From Streptomyces sp. NL15-2K (GTDB lineage: Bacteria; Actinomycetota; Actinomycetes; Streptomycetales; Streptomycetaceae): a stretch of 64,000 nt of DNA. The DNA lies in assembly GCF_030551255.1 (NCBI RefSeq), contig NZ_CP130630.1, forward strand, positions 2,523,501-2,587,500, written 5' to 3'. This document shows, in pieces, positions 1-9,587 of the stretch. Position 1 is the first letter of the stretch, and every line of letters begins with the position of its first letter. The notes under the pieces are model-generated. The model saw nothing but the letters and a program-made list of their open reading frames with translations, was not told the DNA's origin and did no database searches. Made by a program: the position numbers and the translations under genes.

Positions 1-1
1 G

Positions 2-892
2 TTCTTCGGGATCATCACCGAGATCGTCCCGGTCTTCAGCCGCAAACCGATGTTCGGCTATCTGACGCTGGTCGCGGCGACGATGGCGATCACCGGTCTG
101 TCGATGGTGGTGTGGGCCCACCACATGTTCGCCACGGGCGCGGTGCTGCTGCCGTTCTTCTCCTTCATGAGCTTCCTGATCGCGGTGCCGACGGGCGTGA
201 AGTTCTTCAACTGGATCGGCACCATGATCAAGGGCTCGCTGTCCTTCGAGACGCCGATGCTGTGGGCGACGGGCTTCCTGGTGACGTTCCTGCTCGGCGG
301 GCTGTCCGGGGTGATCCTGGCCTCGCCGCCGCTGGACTTCCACGTCACGGACACGTACTTCGTCGTCGCGCACTTCCACTACGTGGTCTTCGGCACGGTC
401 GTCTTCGCGATCTTCGCCGGCTTCTACTTCTGGTGGCCGAAGTTCACCGGGAAGCTGCTCGACGAACGGCTCGGCAAGATCCAGTTCTGGACGCTGTTCA
501 TCGGCTTCCACACCACGTTCCTGGTGCAGCACTGGCTGGGCGCGGAGGGCATGCCGCGCCGCTACCCGGACTACCTCGCCGCGGACGGCTTCACCGCGCT
601 CAACACCGTCTCGTCGATCGGCTCGTTCCTGCTCGGCATCTCGACGCTGCCGTTCCTCTACAACGTCTGGAAGACGACCAAGTACGGCGAGAAGGTCGGC
701 GTCGACGACCCCTGGGGCTACGGCCGCTCGCTGGAGTGGGCGACCTCCTGCCCGCCGCCCCGGCACAACTTCACCGTGCTGCCGCGGATCCGCTCGGAGT
801 CCCCGGCGTTCGATCTGCACTATCCGGATTACGCGGCCGAGACTCCCCAGCCCGAGCCAAAGAGCGAGCAAGCCGGTCGCGAGCCGTCCTGA
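2..892 (+). CDS. ctaD: Cytochrome c oxidase subunit I, 3' part
   Basis: Catalytic subunit of the aa3-type terminal oxidase in the cytoplasmic membrane, which reduces O2 with electrons from cytochrome c and pumps protons. The gene enters from the left edge, and the reading frame is open from base 2, so about 296 C-terminal residues are present. The CuB histidine pair is visible in WAHHMF, and the heme ligands in VAHFHYV. Several hydrophobic helices follow, then a polar proline/glutamate-rich tail typical of actinobacterial CtaD. The last 122 bases overlap a convergent regulator gene. The upstream half, with its first helices and start, is outside the window. Confidence 0.96.
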   Translation, partial: FFGIITEIVPVFSRKPMFGYLTLVAATMAITGLSMVVWAHHMFATGAVLLPFFSFMSFLIAVPTGVKFFNWIGTMIKGSLSFETPMLWATGFLVTFLLGGLSGVILASPPLDFHVTDTYFVVAHFHYVVFGTVVFAIFAGFYFWWPKFTGKLLDERLGKIQFWTLFIGFHTTFLVQHWLGAEGMPRRYPDYLAADGFTALNTVSSIGSFLLGISTLPFLYNVWKTTKYGEKVGVDDPWGYGRSLEWATSCPPPRHNFTVLPRIRSESPAFDLHYPDYAAETPQPEPKSEQAGREPS

Positions 893-1811
893 CCGCCTCG
901 GTCAGCTCGGCCGGCTCCAGCACCTCGAACTCGAAGCCCAGCATCATCACGTGGATGACCATCACGTCCAGGCTCGCGGCGCCGGTGCGCAGGATGCAGC
1001 TGTCGGCGGTTTCGGCCTCCAAGGTTCCGGCGGACGGCGAGATCTCCTCGGTGGCCTCCTCCAGGGGCACGAGCAGCCGGACGACCGCGTGCGAGGCGTA
1101 CGCGCGCGTGGAGACGCCCTTGGAGACATAGGCGGCCAGGTCGTCGGCAGGGGGCTTGCGCGGCTGGAAGCGCGGGCCGTGCGGCGGCTTGGGGGTGACG
1201 CGGTCGACGCGGAACGTACGCCAGTCGTCGCGGTCGACGTCCCAGGCGACCAGGTACCAGCGGCGCTCGGAGCACACCAGGCGGTGCGGTTCGACGGTAC
1301 GGCGGGTGGAAGCGCCCTCGTGGTCCCGGTACTCGAAGCGCAGTCGTTCGGCGTCCCGGCAGAGGTTGGCCAGCTCGGTGAGGACGGCCGGGTCGGCGGC
1401 GGAGGGCCTCGGGCCGCGCAGCATCGGCACGGTGAAGGCGTTGAGGGCGCTCACCCGGCGGCGCAGCCGGCCCGGCAGGACCTGCTCCAGCTTGGCGAGC
1501 GCCCGTACGGAGGTCTCGCCGATGCCCTCGATGCCCTGCCCGGCGGCCGTGCGCAGCCCCACGGCGACGGCGACCGCCTCGTCGTCGTCCAGGAGCAGCG
1601 GCGGCAGCTCGGCGCCCGCGCCCAGCTGGTAGCCGCCGCCCGTGCCGGGGCTGGCGTTGACGGGGTAGCCCAGCTCGCGCAGCCGGTCCACGTCCCGGCG
1701 CACCGTGCGCGGGGTGACGCCGAGGCGCTCGGCGAGGTCGGCGCCGGACCACTCGCGGTGGGCCTGGAGGAGCGAGAGCAGGCGCAGCAGTCGTGCCGAG
1801 GTGTCCAACAT
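771..1811 (-). CDS. WYL-domain transcriptional regulator (DeoR/HTH_11 type)
   Basis: Predicted cytoplasmic DNA-binding regulator of 346 residues. An N-terminal helix-turn-helix (about residues 6-50, with [12 protein letters not shown] as recognition segment) is followed by a WYL domain (about 135-310) containing RRWYLVAWD and the RTFRVDRV motif expected of the family. WYL domains are thought to sense ligands or nucleic acids. It is the last gene of a leftward run behind the ABC-transporter lipoproteins, 76 bases after its neighbour. The C-terminal 40 residues are low-complexity and lie antisense to ctaD. The family usually stops soon after the WYL core, so this tail may have been gained by loss of a stop codon. 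The target genes are unknown. Confidence 0.88.
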   Translation of the reverse strand: MLDTSARLLRLLSLLQAHREWSGADLAERLGVTPRTVRRDVDRLRELGYPVNASPGTGGGYQLGAGAELPPLLLDDDEAVAVAVGLRTAAGQGIEGIGETSVRALAKLEQVLPGRLRRRVSALNAFTVPMLRGPRPSAADPAVLTELANLCRDAERLRFEYRDHEGASTRRTVEPHRLVCSERRWYLVAWDVDRDDWRTFRVDRVTPKPPHGPRFQPRKPPADDLAAYVSKGVSTRAYASHAVVRLLVPLEEATEEISPSAGTLEAETADSCILRTGAASLDVMVIHVMMLGFEFEVLEPAELTEAVRTARDRLARSLARAGESRPRNPDSADRTPGTPSGSAAAR

Positions 1812-1887
1812 GGATCCGAGTCTGCCAGCACTTGCGGACAGATGCTGTCCTCAAGCCCTCAAGGGAATCTCAAGAGAATCAAGCGGC

Positions 1888-2691
1888 TCAAGGGGCCATG
1901 GCGGTCACGGAAACGGACAAGTCGTTGTCCCGTGTGTAGTACGGCCCCGCCTCCACCGGCCCGTACGGCGTCCGCACGCGCGTGCGGGGGTAGGTGAGCA
2001 CCGGCTTCTTGTCGGCGATGTCGTCGAGAAGCCGCGCGACCCTCACCTGCGGCCCCGCCGCTCCCCCGGGGCGCAGCCACAGGTCCCAGATGCCGGGCGC
2101 CAGCCGCGCGTACGCCACCGAGAAGCCGAAGTCGGCGTGGTCGACGGCGACTTCGGTGCGGCGGGCGGGGTCCGGGGCGTACCGGTCGCGCAGTTCGGCG
2201 TACGCGTCCCGGGCGAGGGCGGTGCCGTACACGCGCCCGAGTACGGTCAGTTCGGCACCCTGGAGGCGCAGTTCCCCCGCCTCGGCGTGCGGGGCGCGCA
2301 GCCAGCTGCGGACGGTGAGGTTGCCCTGCCGGGTCGCGTACGGGATGCGGACGGCGACGTGGCCGCGGGCGCCGCTCGGCGTACGGGCGGCGAGCGAGCG
2401 CAGGTCGGTGACGCCGGGCGCGAGGCGCTGCGGCTCGCGGTCGGCCACGCACGCGTAGGCGTCCCAGCGGCCCTCGGGAAGGGCGACGGTACTGGGCAGG
2501 GCGGCGCGCAGGCGGCCACCGGCGACCGGGGCCAGCGGAAGACTGACCTCCTCATGCGAGTCGCGTCGGCGCAGCACGAGGTGCGCCACCCCGCTCGCTC
2601 CGCGCGCGGTGACGTCGAAGGTCAGTCCACCCGCGGAGTCTGCGACGCAGTCGGCGCGCAGCGGTGCCACCCGCGGGACGGGCATCGTCAT
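1888..2691 (-). CDS. Conserved hypothetical protein with two beta-rich repeats
   Basis: 267 residues with no signal peptide or membrane segment. I do not recognise a catalytic family. The sequence reads as two related beta-sandwich-like modules, each ending in a similar signature: LPEGRWDAY near residue 75 and LAPGIWDLWL near residue 193. This suggests an internal duplication. Similar G-x-WD-containing modules occur beside transferase domains in actinobacterial cell-wall proteins, but no such domain is present here. It starts at ATG 2691 and sits between the substrate-binding lipoprotein (103 bases upstream) and the WYL regulator, all leftward, so it is probably co-transcribed with them. Confidence 0.75.
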   Translation of the reverse strand: MTMPVPRVAPLRADCVADSAGGLTFDVTARGASGVAHLVLRRRDSHEEVSLPLAPVAGGRLRAALPSTVALPEGRWDAYACVADREPQRLAPGVTDLRSLAARTPSGARGHVAVRIPYATRQGNLTVRSWLRAPHAEAGELRLQGAELTVLGRVYGTALARDAYAELRDRYAPDPARRTEVAVDHADFGFSVAYARLAPGIWDLWLRPGGAAGPQVRVARLLDDIADKKPVLTYPRTRVRTPYGPVEAGPYYTRDNDLSVSVTAMAP

Positions 2692-2794
2692 ACGGTGCGG
2701 TTCCTCCTTGATCCGTCGTGCTTGATCGGTCGTGTCCGGTCAGACCAACGATCGGGCGTTTTGGTTGCCTGTCACGGCTGCCCCTACGCCGCCG

Positions 2795-4093
2795 TCACGG
2801 CCGATAGGACAGCTGCGGCACGTCGAAGCACGTGCTGTTCATGTCCCCCTGGGAGACCCATCCCCGGCCGTCCTCCCAGCGGGCCACCGACAGACAGGTC
2901 CTGCGGGTCTTCGGCGGTTCGGGCAGCCGCTCGAACGTGACGGGGATCAGCAGGCCGCCCGCCGTGTACCCCTCGCTGCGGTTGACGAAGTCGTCGACGC
3001 ACGCGCGCGTGATGCCCGTCTTCGCACACGATGCGGCCGCGTCCGTGAACCACTTGGCCGCTGCCCAGCCCTCGAGCTGCCACTGGGAGTGCGTCTTGAG
3101 CCCCTGGGTCGCCTCGCGGAACTCCCGTACGGCCTCGTGCCGGGTGTCGTCGTAGTTGCGGCTGGATCCGGTCGCCCACAGGGCGTTGCGGCAGCGCGGG
3201 GCGTCCTCGTAGTCCCCGGGGACGGTGGAGGTCCAGTTCTGTACGTTCGTCACCTTGGCGGTGACCTCGACGTCGGCCTCGTCCATCGCCTTGCACAGCC
3301 GGGCGTTGCCATGGGTGTCGATGGCGTCGAAGACGAGGTCGGCGCCCTGTTCCTCGAGGTCCGCCGCCACGGCACGGAAGTTGGGCAGCGCGAAGTCGAC
3401 CTGTTCGGTGACGACCTTGTAGCCCTCGGCCCTCAGGCCCCGCTCGACGAGTGAGGCGTAGTTGGCGGAGGCGGCCTGGTTGTAGGAGACGACGGCGGCC
3501 GTACGGGCGCCGTGCTCGCGCTTGAAGTAGCGGTAGACCTCCGTGCCGCCGTACTGCTTGCCGTCCCAGCCGGTGGAACCGCCGCGGGGCGCCAGGCTGC
3601 CGTAGATGCTGTACAGGTGCGGCCAGGTGTCGTAGGCGGCCCCGATGGGCTGGCCGCCGATGTCGGGCACGCGCGCGCGGGAGACGCGGGAGGCGCCCGC
3701 GTAGTCGAGGGCGGTGGTGGCGACCAGAGCGACGACCTCGTCCTCGTCGATCAGCTTGTGCACGCAGGTGTTGTTGCCCACGCCGCTGCCGCCGTCGTCG
3801 CACAGCCGCACCTCGATCCGGCGGCCGTCGATGCCCCCGCGCGCGTTGAGCCGGTCGAAGTAGGCCTTGGCGCCGTCGCGCGGGCCGGTGAAGGCGTTGC
3901 CGCCGACCGGGCTGGTGGCGCTGGTGATGATGCCGACCCGGAGGGGCGTGTCGTCGCTTCGCGCGGGCGCGGTTGTCCGGTCGTCGCGCTCGAAGTCGCT
4001 CTCCGGGAGGCGGCTGCCGCAGCCCGCGCTCAGGGCGAGCAACAGGACCGCGGCGGCGACCTCAGCAGCCCGGGATCGGCGACGCGGACCCAT
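2795..4093 (-). CDS. ABC transporter substrate-binding lipoprotein, Leu/Ile/Val type
   Basis: Extracytoplasmic ligand-binding lipoprotein of 432 residues. The N-terminus has a positively charged start, a hydrophobic stretch and the lipobox LSAGC (Cys 25), so the mature protein should be anchored to the outer membrane face. The remainder has the two-lobed periplasmic-binding-protein type I pattern of LivJ/amide-urea receptors (LRVGIITSATSPVGG near residue 51). It is translated just after a small lipoprotein gene, whose 3' end overlaps its start by 32 bases. It is divergent from the fused LivHMG and LivF genes to the right, which almost certainly form the rest of the importer. The substrate is unknown. 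Confidence 0.88.
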   Translation of the reverse strand: MGPRRRSRAAEVAAAVLLLALSAGCGSRLPESDFERDDRTTAPARSDDTPLRVGIITSATSPVGGNAFTGPRDGAKAYFDRLNARGGIDGRRIEVRLCDDGGSGVGNNTCVHKLIDEDEVVALVATTALDYAGASRVSRARVPDIGGQPIGAAYDTWPHLYSIYGSLAPRGGSTGWDGKQYGGTEVYRYFKREHGARTAAVVSYNQAASANYASLVERGLRAEGYKVVTEQVDFALPNFRAVAADLEEQGADLVFDAIDTHGNARLCKAMDEADVEVTAKVTNVQNWTSTVPGDYEDAPRCRNALWATGSSRNYDDTRHEAVREFREATQGLKTHSQWQLEGWAAAKWFTDAAASCAKTGITRACVDDFVNRSEGYTAGGLLIPVTFERLPEPPKTRRTCLSVARWEDGRGWVSQGDMNSTCFDVPQLSYRP

Positions 4094-4646
4094 TGCCGCT
4101 CAGTTGGACCAGCGCGCACAGCGTCTTCGCGGACACCTTCCAGGTGCCGTCCTGTTCGACGGCCGTCCCCGCCGCGTCGGGCAGGGCGGTGGCGCCCTTC
4201 AGGGTCAGCGTGTACGTCACGTTCGCCTCCGTCGGCGAGGTGAACTCGACCTTGGTGACCTGGGCCTGCACCTGCCCGCCGCGCGCGTCACCGCTGAAGG
4301 CCCGCAGGACCGGGGCCATCCGGTCGCCGTTCTCCAGGACGGTCTGCTTGTCCTTCAGGGAGGTCGCCGGGTCGAAGAACTTCTGCCAGTTCTGCTTGAT
4401 CTCCCGCTCGGCCGCCGCGGTGTCGGCGGGCGCCGTCGCGGCCGGCGTCTCGCCCGGAGTCGTCTGCTCGACGGACGGAGTGGGGGGCGTCGCGCTGCCG
4501 CCGCCTCCCTCGTCGTCGCCGCACGCCGCGAGGGCCGGGGCGAGGAAGAGAACCAGGGCGGCCACGATCGCCGTACCCCGTCCTGCCGCCCCTGGGCCGC
4601 GTCCCCTTGTCGTGTTCCCCCGCCTGAGGTCGCTCCCGAGAACCAT
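4062..4646 (-). CDS. Small lipoprotein, MTB12-like
   Basis: 194-residue predicted lipoprotein. The chosen ATG (4646) gives a charged N-terminus, a hydrophobic segment and the lipobox LAAC followed by GDDEGGGG. A Pro/Thr-rich linker leads to an approximately 110-residue C-terminal domain (EREIKQNWQKFFDP onward) resembling the NTF2-like fold of mycobacterial low-molecular-weight antigen MTB12. That resemblance comes from pattern recognition and was not tested. Two Cys near the end (TLCALV and terminal GC) could form a disulfide. The reading frame is open far upstream, but those codons overlap a divergent gene. The 3' end overlaps the substrate-binding-protein start, suggesting translational coupling. 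Confidence 0.78.
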   Translation of the reverse strand: MVLGSDLRRGNTTRGRGPGAAGRGTAIVAALVLFLAPALAACGDDEGGGGSATPPTPSVEQTTPGETPAATAPADTAAAEREIKQNWQKFFDPATSLKDKQTVLENGDRMAPVLRAFSGDARGGQVQAQVTKVEFTSPTEANVTYTLTLKGATALPDAAGTAVEQDGTWKVSAKTLCALVQLSGNGSASPIPGC

Positions 4647-4781
4647 CTGGCTCACCACCGGGTGTCGGTCCGGGCCGTGGGCGCCCGGTGCTTTCAGGGT
4701 CAGCTTCCAGAAGGCATAGTGCAAGCCATTGGCTGACATGGACAGGCGCACGCACTGAAACCCGACACGTGGGAGCCAACG

Positions 4782-5261
4782 ATGCGGACAGCCCGACTGC
4801 GGACCGTGCACCCCGTCCTCTGGGCCGGCTGGGCCGCGCTCGCCGCAGGCGCGGTGCTGTGCGTCCTCGGCTGGTACGGCATCTCCGGCGAGCGCTACGC
4901 CGAACGGCAACTGCCCTACCTCGCCTCCTGCACGGTCCCGGGCGCCGCCCTCATCATCGCCGGGGCGGTGCTGCTCACCCACGGCCGGGGCGCGCTCGCC
5001 GCCGCGCGCGTGGAGGAGTTGTACGGCCTTCTGGTGGCCGCCGAGCCCGCCGACGCGGAGGAGGAGCCCCGCCGGGCGGCGTCCGCGCCCCTGGCGGTCA
5101 GCGGGGACCTGCTGATGGTGCCGGGCGGCACACTGTGGCACCGCGCGGACTGCCCGCTGGTCGCGGGGAAGGCGGAGGCCGTGCCGGTGGACTCCAAGCT
5201 GGCGGCGAGCGGCGAACTGGGCCCCTGCCCGATCTGTGAGCCCGTCGAAGAAACCGACTGA
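4782..5261 (+). CDS. Small membrane protein with C-terminal Cys/His motif
   Basis: 159 residues. There are two transmembrane segments (about 12-32 and 48-68), then a cytoplasmic or external tail. The last 45 residues contain WHRADC and CPIC spaced like the metal-binding Cys/His clusters of Ada-type zinc modules, so a bound Zn is plausible but unproven. Its stop overlaps the start of the fused LivHMG gene by one base (TGATG), so the two are translationally coupled, and a role in that importer is inferred. The ATG is preceded by GGGAG. Confidence 0.75.
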   Translation: MRTARLRTVHPVLWAGWAALAAGAVLCVLGWYGISGERYAERQLPYLASCTVPGAALIIAGAVLLTHGRGALAAARVEELYGLLVAAEPADAEEEPRRAASAPLAVSGDLLMVPGGTLWHRADCPLVAGKAEAVPVDSKLAASGELGPCPICEPVEETD

Positions 5262-7942
5262 TGTCCTCATTGACGTACGACCTCACCCTGGCGGGGCTGT
5301 CGGTCGGCAGCGCCGCAGCGCTCACCGGGATCGGCCTGATCGTGACGTACCGGGCGACCGGAGTGCTCAACTTCGCGCACGGGGCGATCGCGATGGTGTG
5401 CGCGTACGCGCTGCGGCAGTGCGTGGTCGAGTGGGAGTGGCCGCTGTGGGCGGGGGCGGCGGTCACGCTGCTGGTCCTCGCGCCGGGCCTCGGTGTGGCG
5501 TTGGAACGGTTCGTGTTCCGGCCGCTGTCGGTGCTCGGCAGCGACCCGGCACAGACACTGGTCGCCTCCCTCGGCGTGTTCGTGCTGCTCGTGGGCGGGG
5601 CCGCGCTGGTGTGGGGCCAGGGGGCGCGGGACGACGCGCCGGAGCTGGTGTCGGCGGACCCCTGGGGGCAGCTCGCCGTCGTCCTGGTGCTGGCCACCGG
5701 AGTCGGCATTGTGCTGCGTCCATCCGGGGGACACCCCCGGAACCCCCGGCGCTGGACGCGCTTCGGGCGGGAGCTGCGGGCCGTGGTGGACGACCGGCAA
5801 CTGGCCGTGCTCGGCGGCATCGACGCGGACCGGGTGGCCGCGGCGGGCTGGGCGTTCGGCTCGTTCACGGCGGGCCTGACGGGCGTGCTGCTGGCGCCGT
5901 ACGTGCGCCTGGACCCGTACGGTCTGCCGCTGCTCGTCATGGAGGTGGTGGCGGTCGCGGTGGCCGCGCGGATGCGCAGCCTGACGGTGGCGGTGCTGGT
6001 GGCGCTGAGTGTCGGGGTGGCGCAGAGCCAGTTGACGCGGCTGCATCCGTCGGGCTGGGGCGAACCGCTGCTCCAGGCGGTCGGCGCGAACCTGTTCGTG
6101 GTGGCGCTGCTGGTCGCGGCGTTGGCGCTGCCGCGGATCGGTACGCGCGACGCGCTGCCGCGCACGGCCACCGCGCGCGTGCCGACCCCGCCCGGCGCCT
6201 GGACAGTGGCCGCCGTGCTGTTCCTGCTGCCGCTCGGTTTCGCGGGCTCGGATCTGCACACGTCGGTCCAGGTGCCGGCACTGGCGGTGGTGCTGCTGTC
6301 CCTGGTCGTGGTCACCGGCCGCGGCGGCCAGATCTCGCTCGGGCAGGCGGCGTACGCGGGCCTGGGCGCCCTGTTCACGGCGCTGCTCGCGGCGGGCCGC
6401 TTCCCGGGCCTGCCGCACCTGCCGGAGCTGGCGGCACTTGGGGTGGCGGTGGTCCTGGTGGCCCCGCTCGGCCTGCTGACCGGCTGGCCGGCGATCAGCC
6501 GCCAGGGCCTGGCGCTGGCGCTGGCGACCTTCGCGGTGGGCGTCGGGGTGAGCCGCTTCGTCTTCGCCCAGCCGTACGCCGTCTCCGGGCTGTCGCTGGG
6601 CCGCCCGGCGGGCTTCGACGGAGACCGGGCGTACTACGTCCTGGAGCTGGTCCTGCTGGCGGCCGCACTGCTCGCGACGCGGGCATTGCGCAGGGGCCGC
6701 ACGGGCCGCGCCCTCGCCGCCATGCGGGACCACGAGGCGGGGGCGTCCGCGGCGGGCGTGCGGGTCCCGTCCCTGAAGCTCCTCGCCTTCGTCTCGGGCG
6801 CCGCGCTGGCCGCCCTCGGCGGCGGCATGCTCGGCATGGGCCTGCGTGCCTTCGACCCCGGCGCCTACGACCCCGTCCGCGGCCTCCTCTGGTTCGCCGC
6901 GGTCGTGGTCCTGGGCGCCGACAGCACCCTGGGCGCCCTGGCGGCCGCGGCCCTGCTGGTCGGCCTGGACGCGGGCGCGCGGGGCGGAGTGGCGGCGGCG
7001 CTGATCGGGGTGCTGGCGGTGGTGGTGGGGCGTTTCCCTGGAGGGCTGTACGAGGCGCTGCGGACGGCGGCGGGACATCTGCGACTGCGGCGGCGGGCGA
7101 CGCTGACGCCGTTGGGGGCGCGGGTGCGCGCGACCCTGCGGCCGCCGCAACAGCGGGCCGCTCCACGGCCAGGTGCTGCGGGTGGGAAACCCAACGCGGC
7201 CGAAGGCCGCGTGACCCCCCTCGCACCCGCACCCTCCCCCACACCGCCACCCACTCTCACCGCCCGCCACCTCCAGGCCCACTACGACGGCTTCACCGCC
7301 CTCGACGGCGTCGACCTGGCCGTCCCCCCGGGCCGGATCACCGCGATCGTCGGCCCCAACGGCGCCGGAAAGAGCACCCTGTTCCACTGCCTCGCCGGCA
7401 CGCACCGCCCCGCGCAGGGCCACGTGCTGTTCGGCGAGCGGGACATCACACGCCTCGCCGCCCACACCCGCACCCGACTCGGAATCGCCCGCACCTTCCA
7501 GCAACTGGCCGTCTTCCCCTCGCTGACCGTCACCGAGAACGTCCAAGTCGGCGCCGAGCAGGGCCACATCACCGACCCGGCCGCCGTGGACCGAGCGCTC
7601 ACACTCCTCGGACTCGACGGCCCGGTGAGCGCGCTCCCCGCCGCCGACCTCCCCACCGGCACCCTGCGCCGCGTCGAACTGGCCCGGGCCCTCGCCGGCG
7701 GCCCCCGCGTGCTGCTGCTCGACGAGCCCGCCGCCGGCCTCGACACCGCCGAAGTGGCCGCGCTGACCCGGGTGTTGAAGGCCCTGGCCGCCGACGGCAC
7801 CGCCCTGCTCGTCGTCGAGCACGACCTCGACCTGGTCGCCGACCTCGCCGACGTCGTGCACGTCATGACGGCCGGCCGCATCATCGCCTCCGGCCCGCCC
7901 GACCGCGTCCTGGACGCCCTGGCCCGCGAGACCCCCGCATGA
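5261..7942 (+). CDS. Fused LivH-LivM-LivG: two permeases and an ATPase in one chain
   Basis: 893-residue ABC importer subunit of the branched-chain amino acid/urea type. Residues 1-300 form a LivH-like permease (LNFAHGAI motif), about 310-610 a LivM-like permease (GQISLGQAAYAGLGA), about 615-660 a Pro/Ala-rich linker, and 665-893 a LivG-like ATPase with Walker A GPNGAGKST (698-706), signature LPTGTLRR, Walker B LLLDEPAAGLD and switch His in VVEHD. These are normally three separate proteins. A short palindrome-encoded insertion sits at residues 154-164, before the conserved RELRA loop. The gene is coupled to its upstream neighbour and overlaps livF by 3 bases. Confidence 0.9.
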   Translation: MSSLTYDLTLAGLSVGSAAALTGIGLIVTYRATGVLNFAHGAIAMVCAYALRQCVVEWEWPLWAGAAVTLLVLAPGLGVALERFVFRPLSVLGSDPAQTLVASLGVFVLLVGGAALVWGQGARDDAPELVSADPWGQLAVVLVLATGVGIVLRPSGGHPRNPRRWTRFGRELRAVVDDRQLAVLGGIDADRVAAAGWAFGSFTAGLTGVLLAPYVRLDPYGLPLLVMEVVAVAVAARMRSLTVAVLVALSVGVAQSQLTRLHPSGWGEPLLQAVGANLFVVALLVAALALPRIGTRDALPRTATARVPTPPGAWTVAAVLFLLPLGFAGSDLHTSVQVPALAVVLLSLVVVTGRGGQISLGQAAYAGLGALFTALLAAGRFPGLPHLPELAALGVAVVLVAPLGLLTGWPAISRQGLALALATFAVGVGVSRFVFAQPYAVSGLSLGRPAGFDGDRAYYVLELVLLAAALLATRALRRGRTGRALAAMRDHEAGASAAGVRVPSLKLLAFVSGAALAALGGGMLGMGLRAFDPGAYDPVRGLLWFAAVVVLGADSTLGALAAAALLVGLDAGARGGVAAALIGVLAVVVGRFPGGLYEALRTAAGHLRLRRRATLTPLGARVRATLRPPQQRAAPRPGAAGGKPNAAEGRVTPLAPAPSPTPPPTLTARHLQAHYDGFTALDGVDLAVPPGRITAIVGPNGAGKSTLFHCLAGTHRPAQGHVLFGERDITRLAAHTRTRLGIARTFQQLAVFPSLTVTENVQVGAEQGHITDPAAVDRALTLLGLDGPVSALPAADLPTGTLRRVELARALAGGPRVLLLDEPAAGLDTAEVAALTRVLKALAADGTALLVVEHDLDLVADLADVVHVMTAGRIIASGPPDRVLDALARETPA

Positions 7943-8634
7943 CTGCCACCCTGCAACTGCGCCACGCGCGCGTGCGCTACGGCCCCCTGGAGGCCCTGCA
8001 CGGCATCACCCTCGCCGCGGCCGGGCCGGGCCTCACCGTCCTGCTGGGCCGCAACGGTTCCGGCCGTACGACCGCCCTGCGCGCCCTGGCCGGGACCGTG
8101 CCGCTGTCCGGTGGCGCGGTGGTGTGGGACGGCGTAGACGTGACCCGTGTGCCGGCGTTCGAGCGGGCCCGGCGCGGACTGTGCCTGGTCCCCGAGCGCA
8201 GGGCGGTGTTCGGCTCCCTCACCGTGCGCGAGAACCTCGAACTCGCCGCCCCGGCCTACGACAGCGCCCTCGCCGCCTATCCGCAACTGGAGCCCCTGCT
8301 CGCGCGCCGTGCCGGCACCCTCTCCGGCGGCGAGCAGCGCATGCTCGCCCTCTCCCGGGCCCTGCTGGCACGCGCGCGCGTGGTGCTCGTCGACGAGCCC
8401 GCCCAGGGCATGTCGCCCACGGTCGCGGCCCGCACGTACGAACTGCTCGGCTCGCTCGACGCCTGCGTGGTCATGGCCGAGCAGCGGCTGCCGCCCGTAC
8501 CGCACGGGCGACCGGCCCTGGTGTACGAACTGCGGCGTGGCGCGGTCGTGTTCGGCGGAGAGGCGGGCGAGTTCCAGGGGCGGCAAGCCGCGGACCGAAG
8601 ACGGCGGAGGCCCGGGCCGAGCCCTTCGGGATGA
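7939..8634 (+). CDS. LivF-type ABC transporter ATPase
   Basis: 231-residue second nucleotide-binding subunit of the importer. The ATG overlaps the preceding stop (ATGA). The signature LSGGEQRM, Walker B VVLVDEPAQGMSP and MAEQ in the switch region are intact. The P-loop reads GRNGSGRTT, so the invariant lysine is arginine (residue 43). The protein is at the short end for LivF, and the last 20 residues are Arg/Pro-rich. With an ATPase fused into the preceding protein, the transporter would have one canonical and one altered ATP site. Confidence 0.88.
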   Translation: MTATLQLRHARVRYGPLEALHGITLAAAGPGLTVLLGRNGSGRTTALRALAGTVPLSGGAVVWDGVDVTRVPAFERARRGLCLVPERRAVFGSLTVRENLELAAPAYDSALAAYPQLEPLLARRAGTLSGGEQRMLALSRALLARARVVLVDEPAQGMSPTVAARTYELLGSLDACVVMAEQRLPPVPHGRPALVYELRRGAVVFGGEAGEFQGRQAADRRRRRPGPSPSG

Positions 8635-8669
8635 CCAACGAGGTGGCGGCGCCGCGTGCGTCACGCCCA

Positions 8670-8705
8670 GGGGCCCCGCCCGGTCGGCCGACCGGGCGGG
8701 GCCCC
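8670..8705. terminator. Bidirectional palindromic terminator
   Basis: A perfect 36-base palindrome (two 18-base arms, no intrinsic loop beyond the central self-complementary bases) lies between the convergent livF and rpf-like genes. There is no T-tract, as is usual for Streptomyces hairpins. Confidence 0.75.
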
Positions 8706-8731
8706 GTGCCCGGGACAGGGGGGAGCGACGC

Positions 8732-9451
<720 letters not shown>

Positions 9452-9557
9452 CTACGCGGTCGTCGCGCCCCTCCCCGTCCGCCGGAAGCTGTGCTGCTGG
9501 CTGGCTTGGTGCGGTCGGCGGACGTACCCGAGCGGTGCTCGTTGCACACGGCCGAGG

Positions 9558-9587
9558 AATCTAGGCAGAGCGGCCGACCGGTATCAA
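9558..9587 (-). promoter_or_regulatory. Vegetative-type promoter of the Rpf-like gene
   Basis: Reading leftward, TTGATA (9587-9582), an 18-base spacer and TAGATT (9563-9558) closely match the HrdB consensus. Transcription would start near 9550, giving a 5' leader of about 160 bases. Confidence 0.6.

Noticed and set aside
5267..7861. 864-residue leftward open frame antisense to the LivHMG fusion
   Set aside because: A shadow of high-GC third-position codon bias; the composition (Arg/Gln/His-rich) is not protein-like and the plus-strand gene has clear domains.
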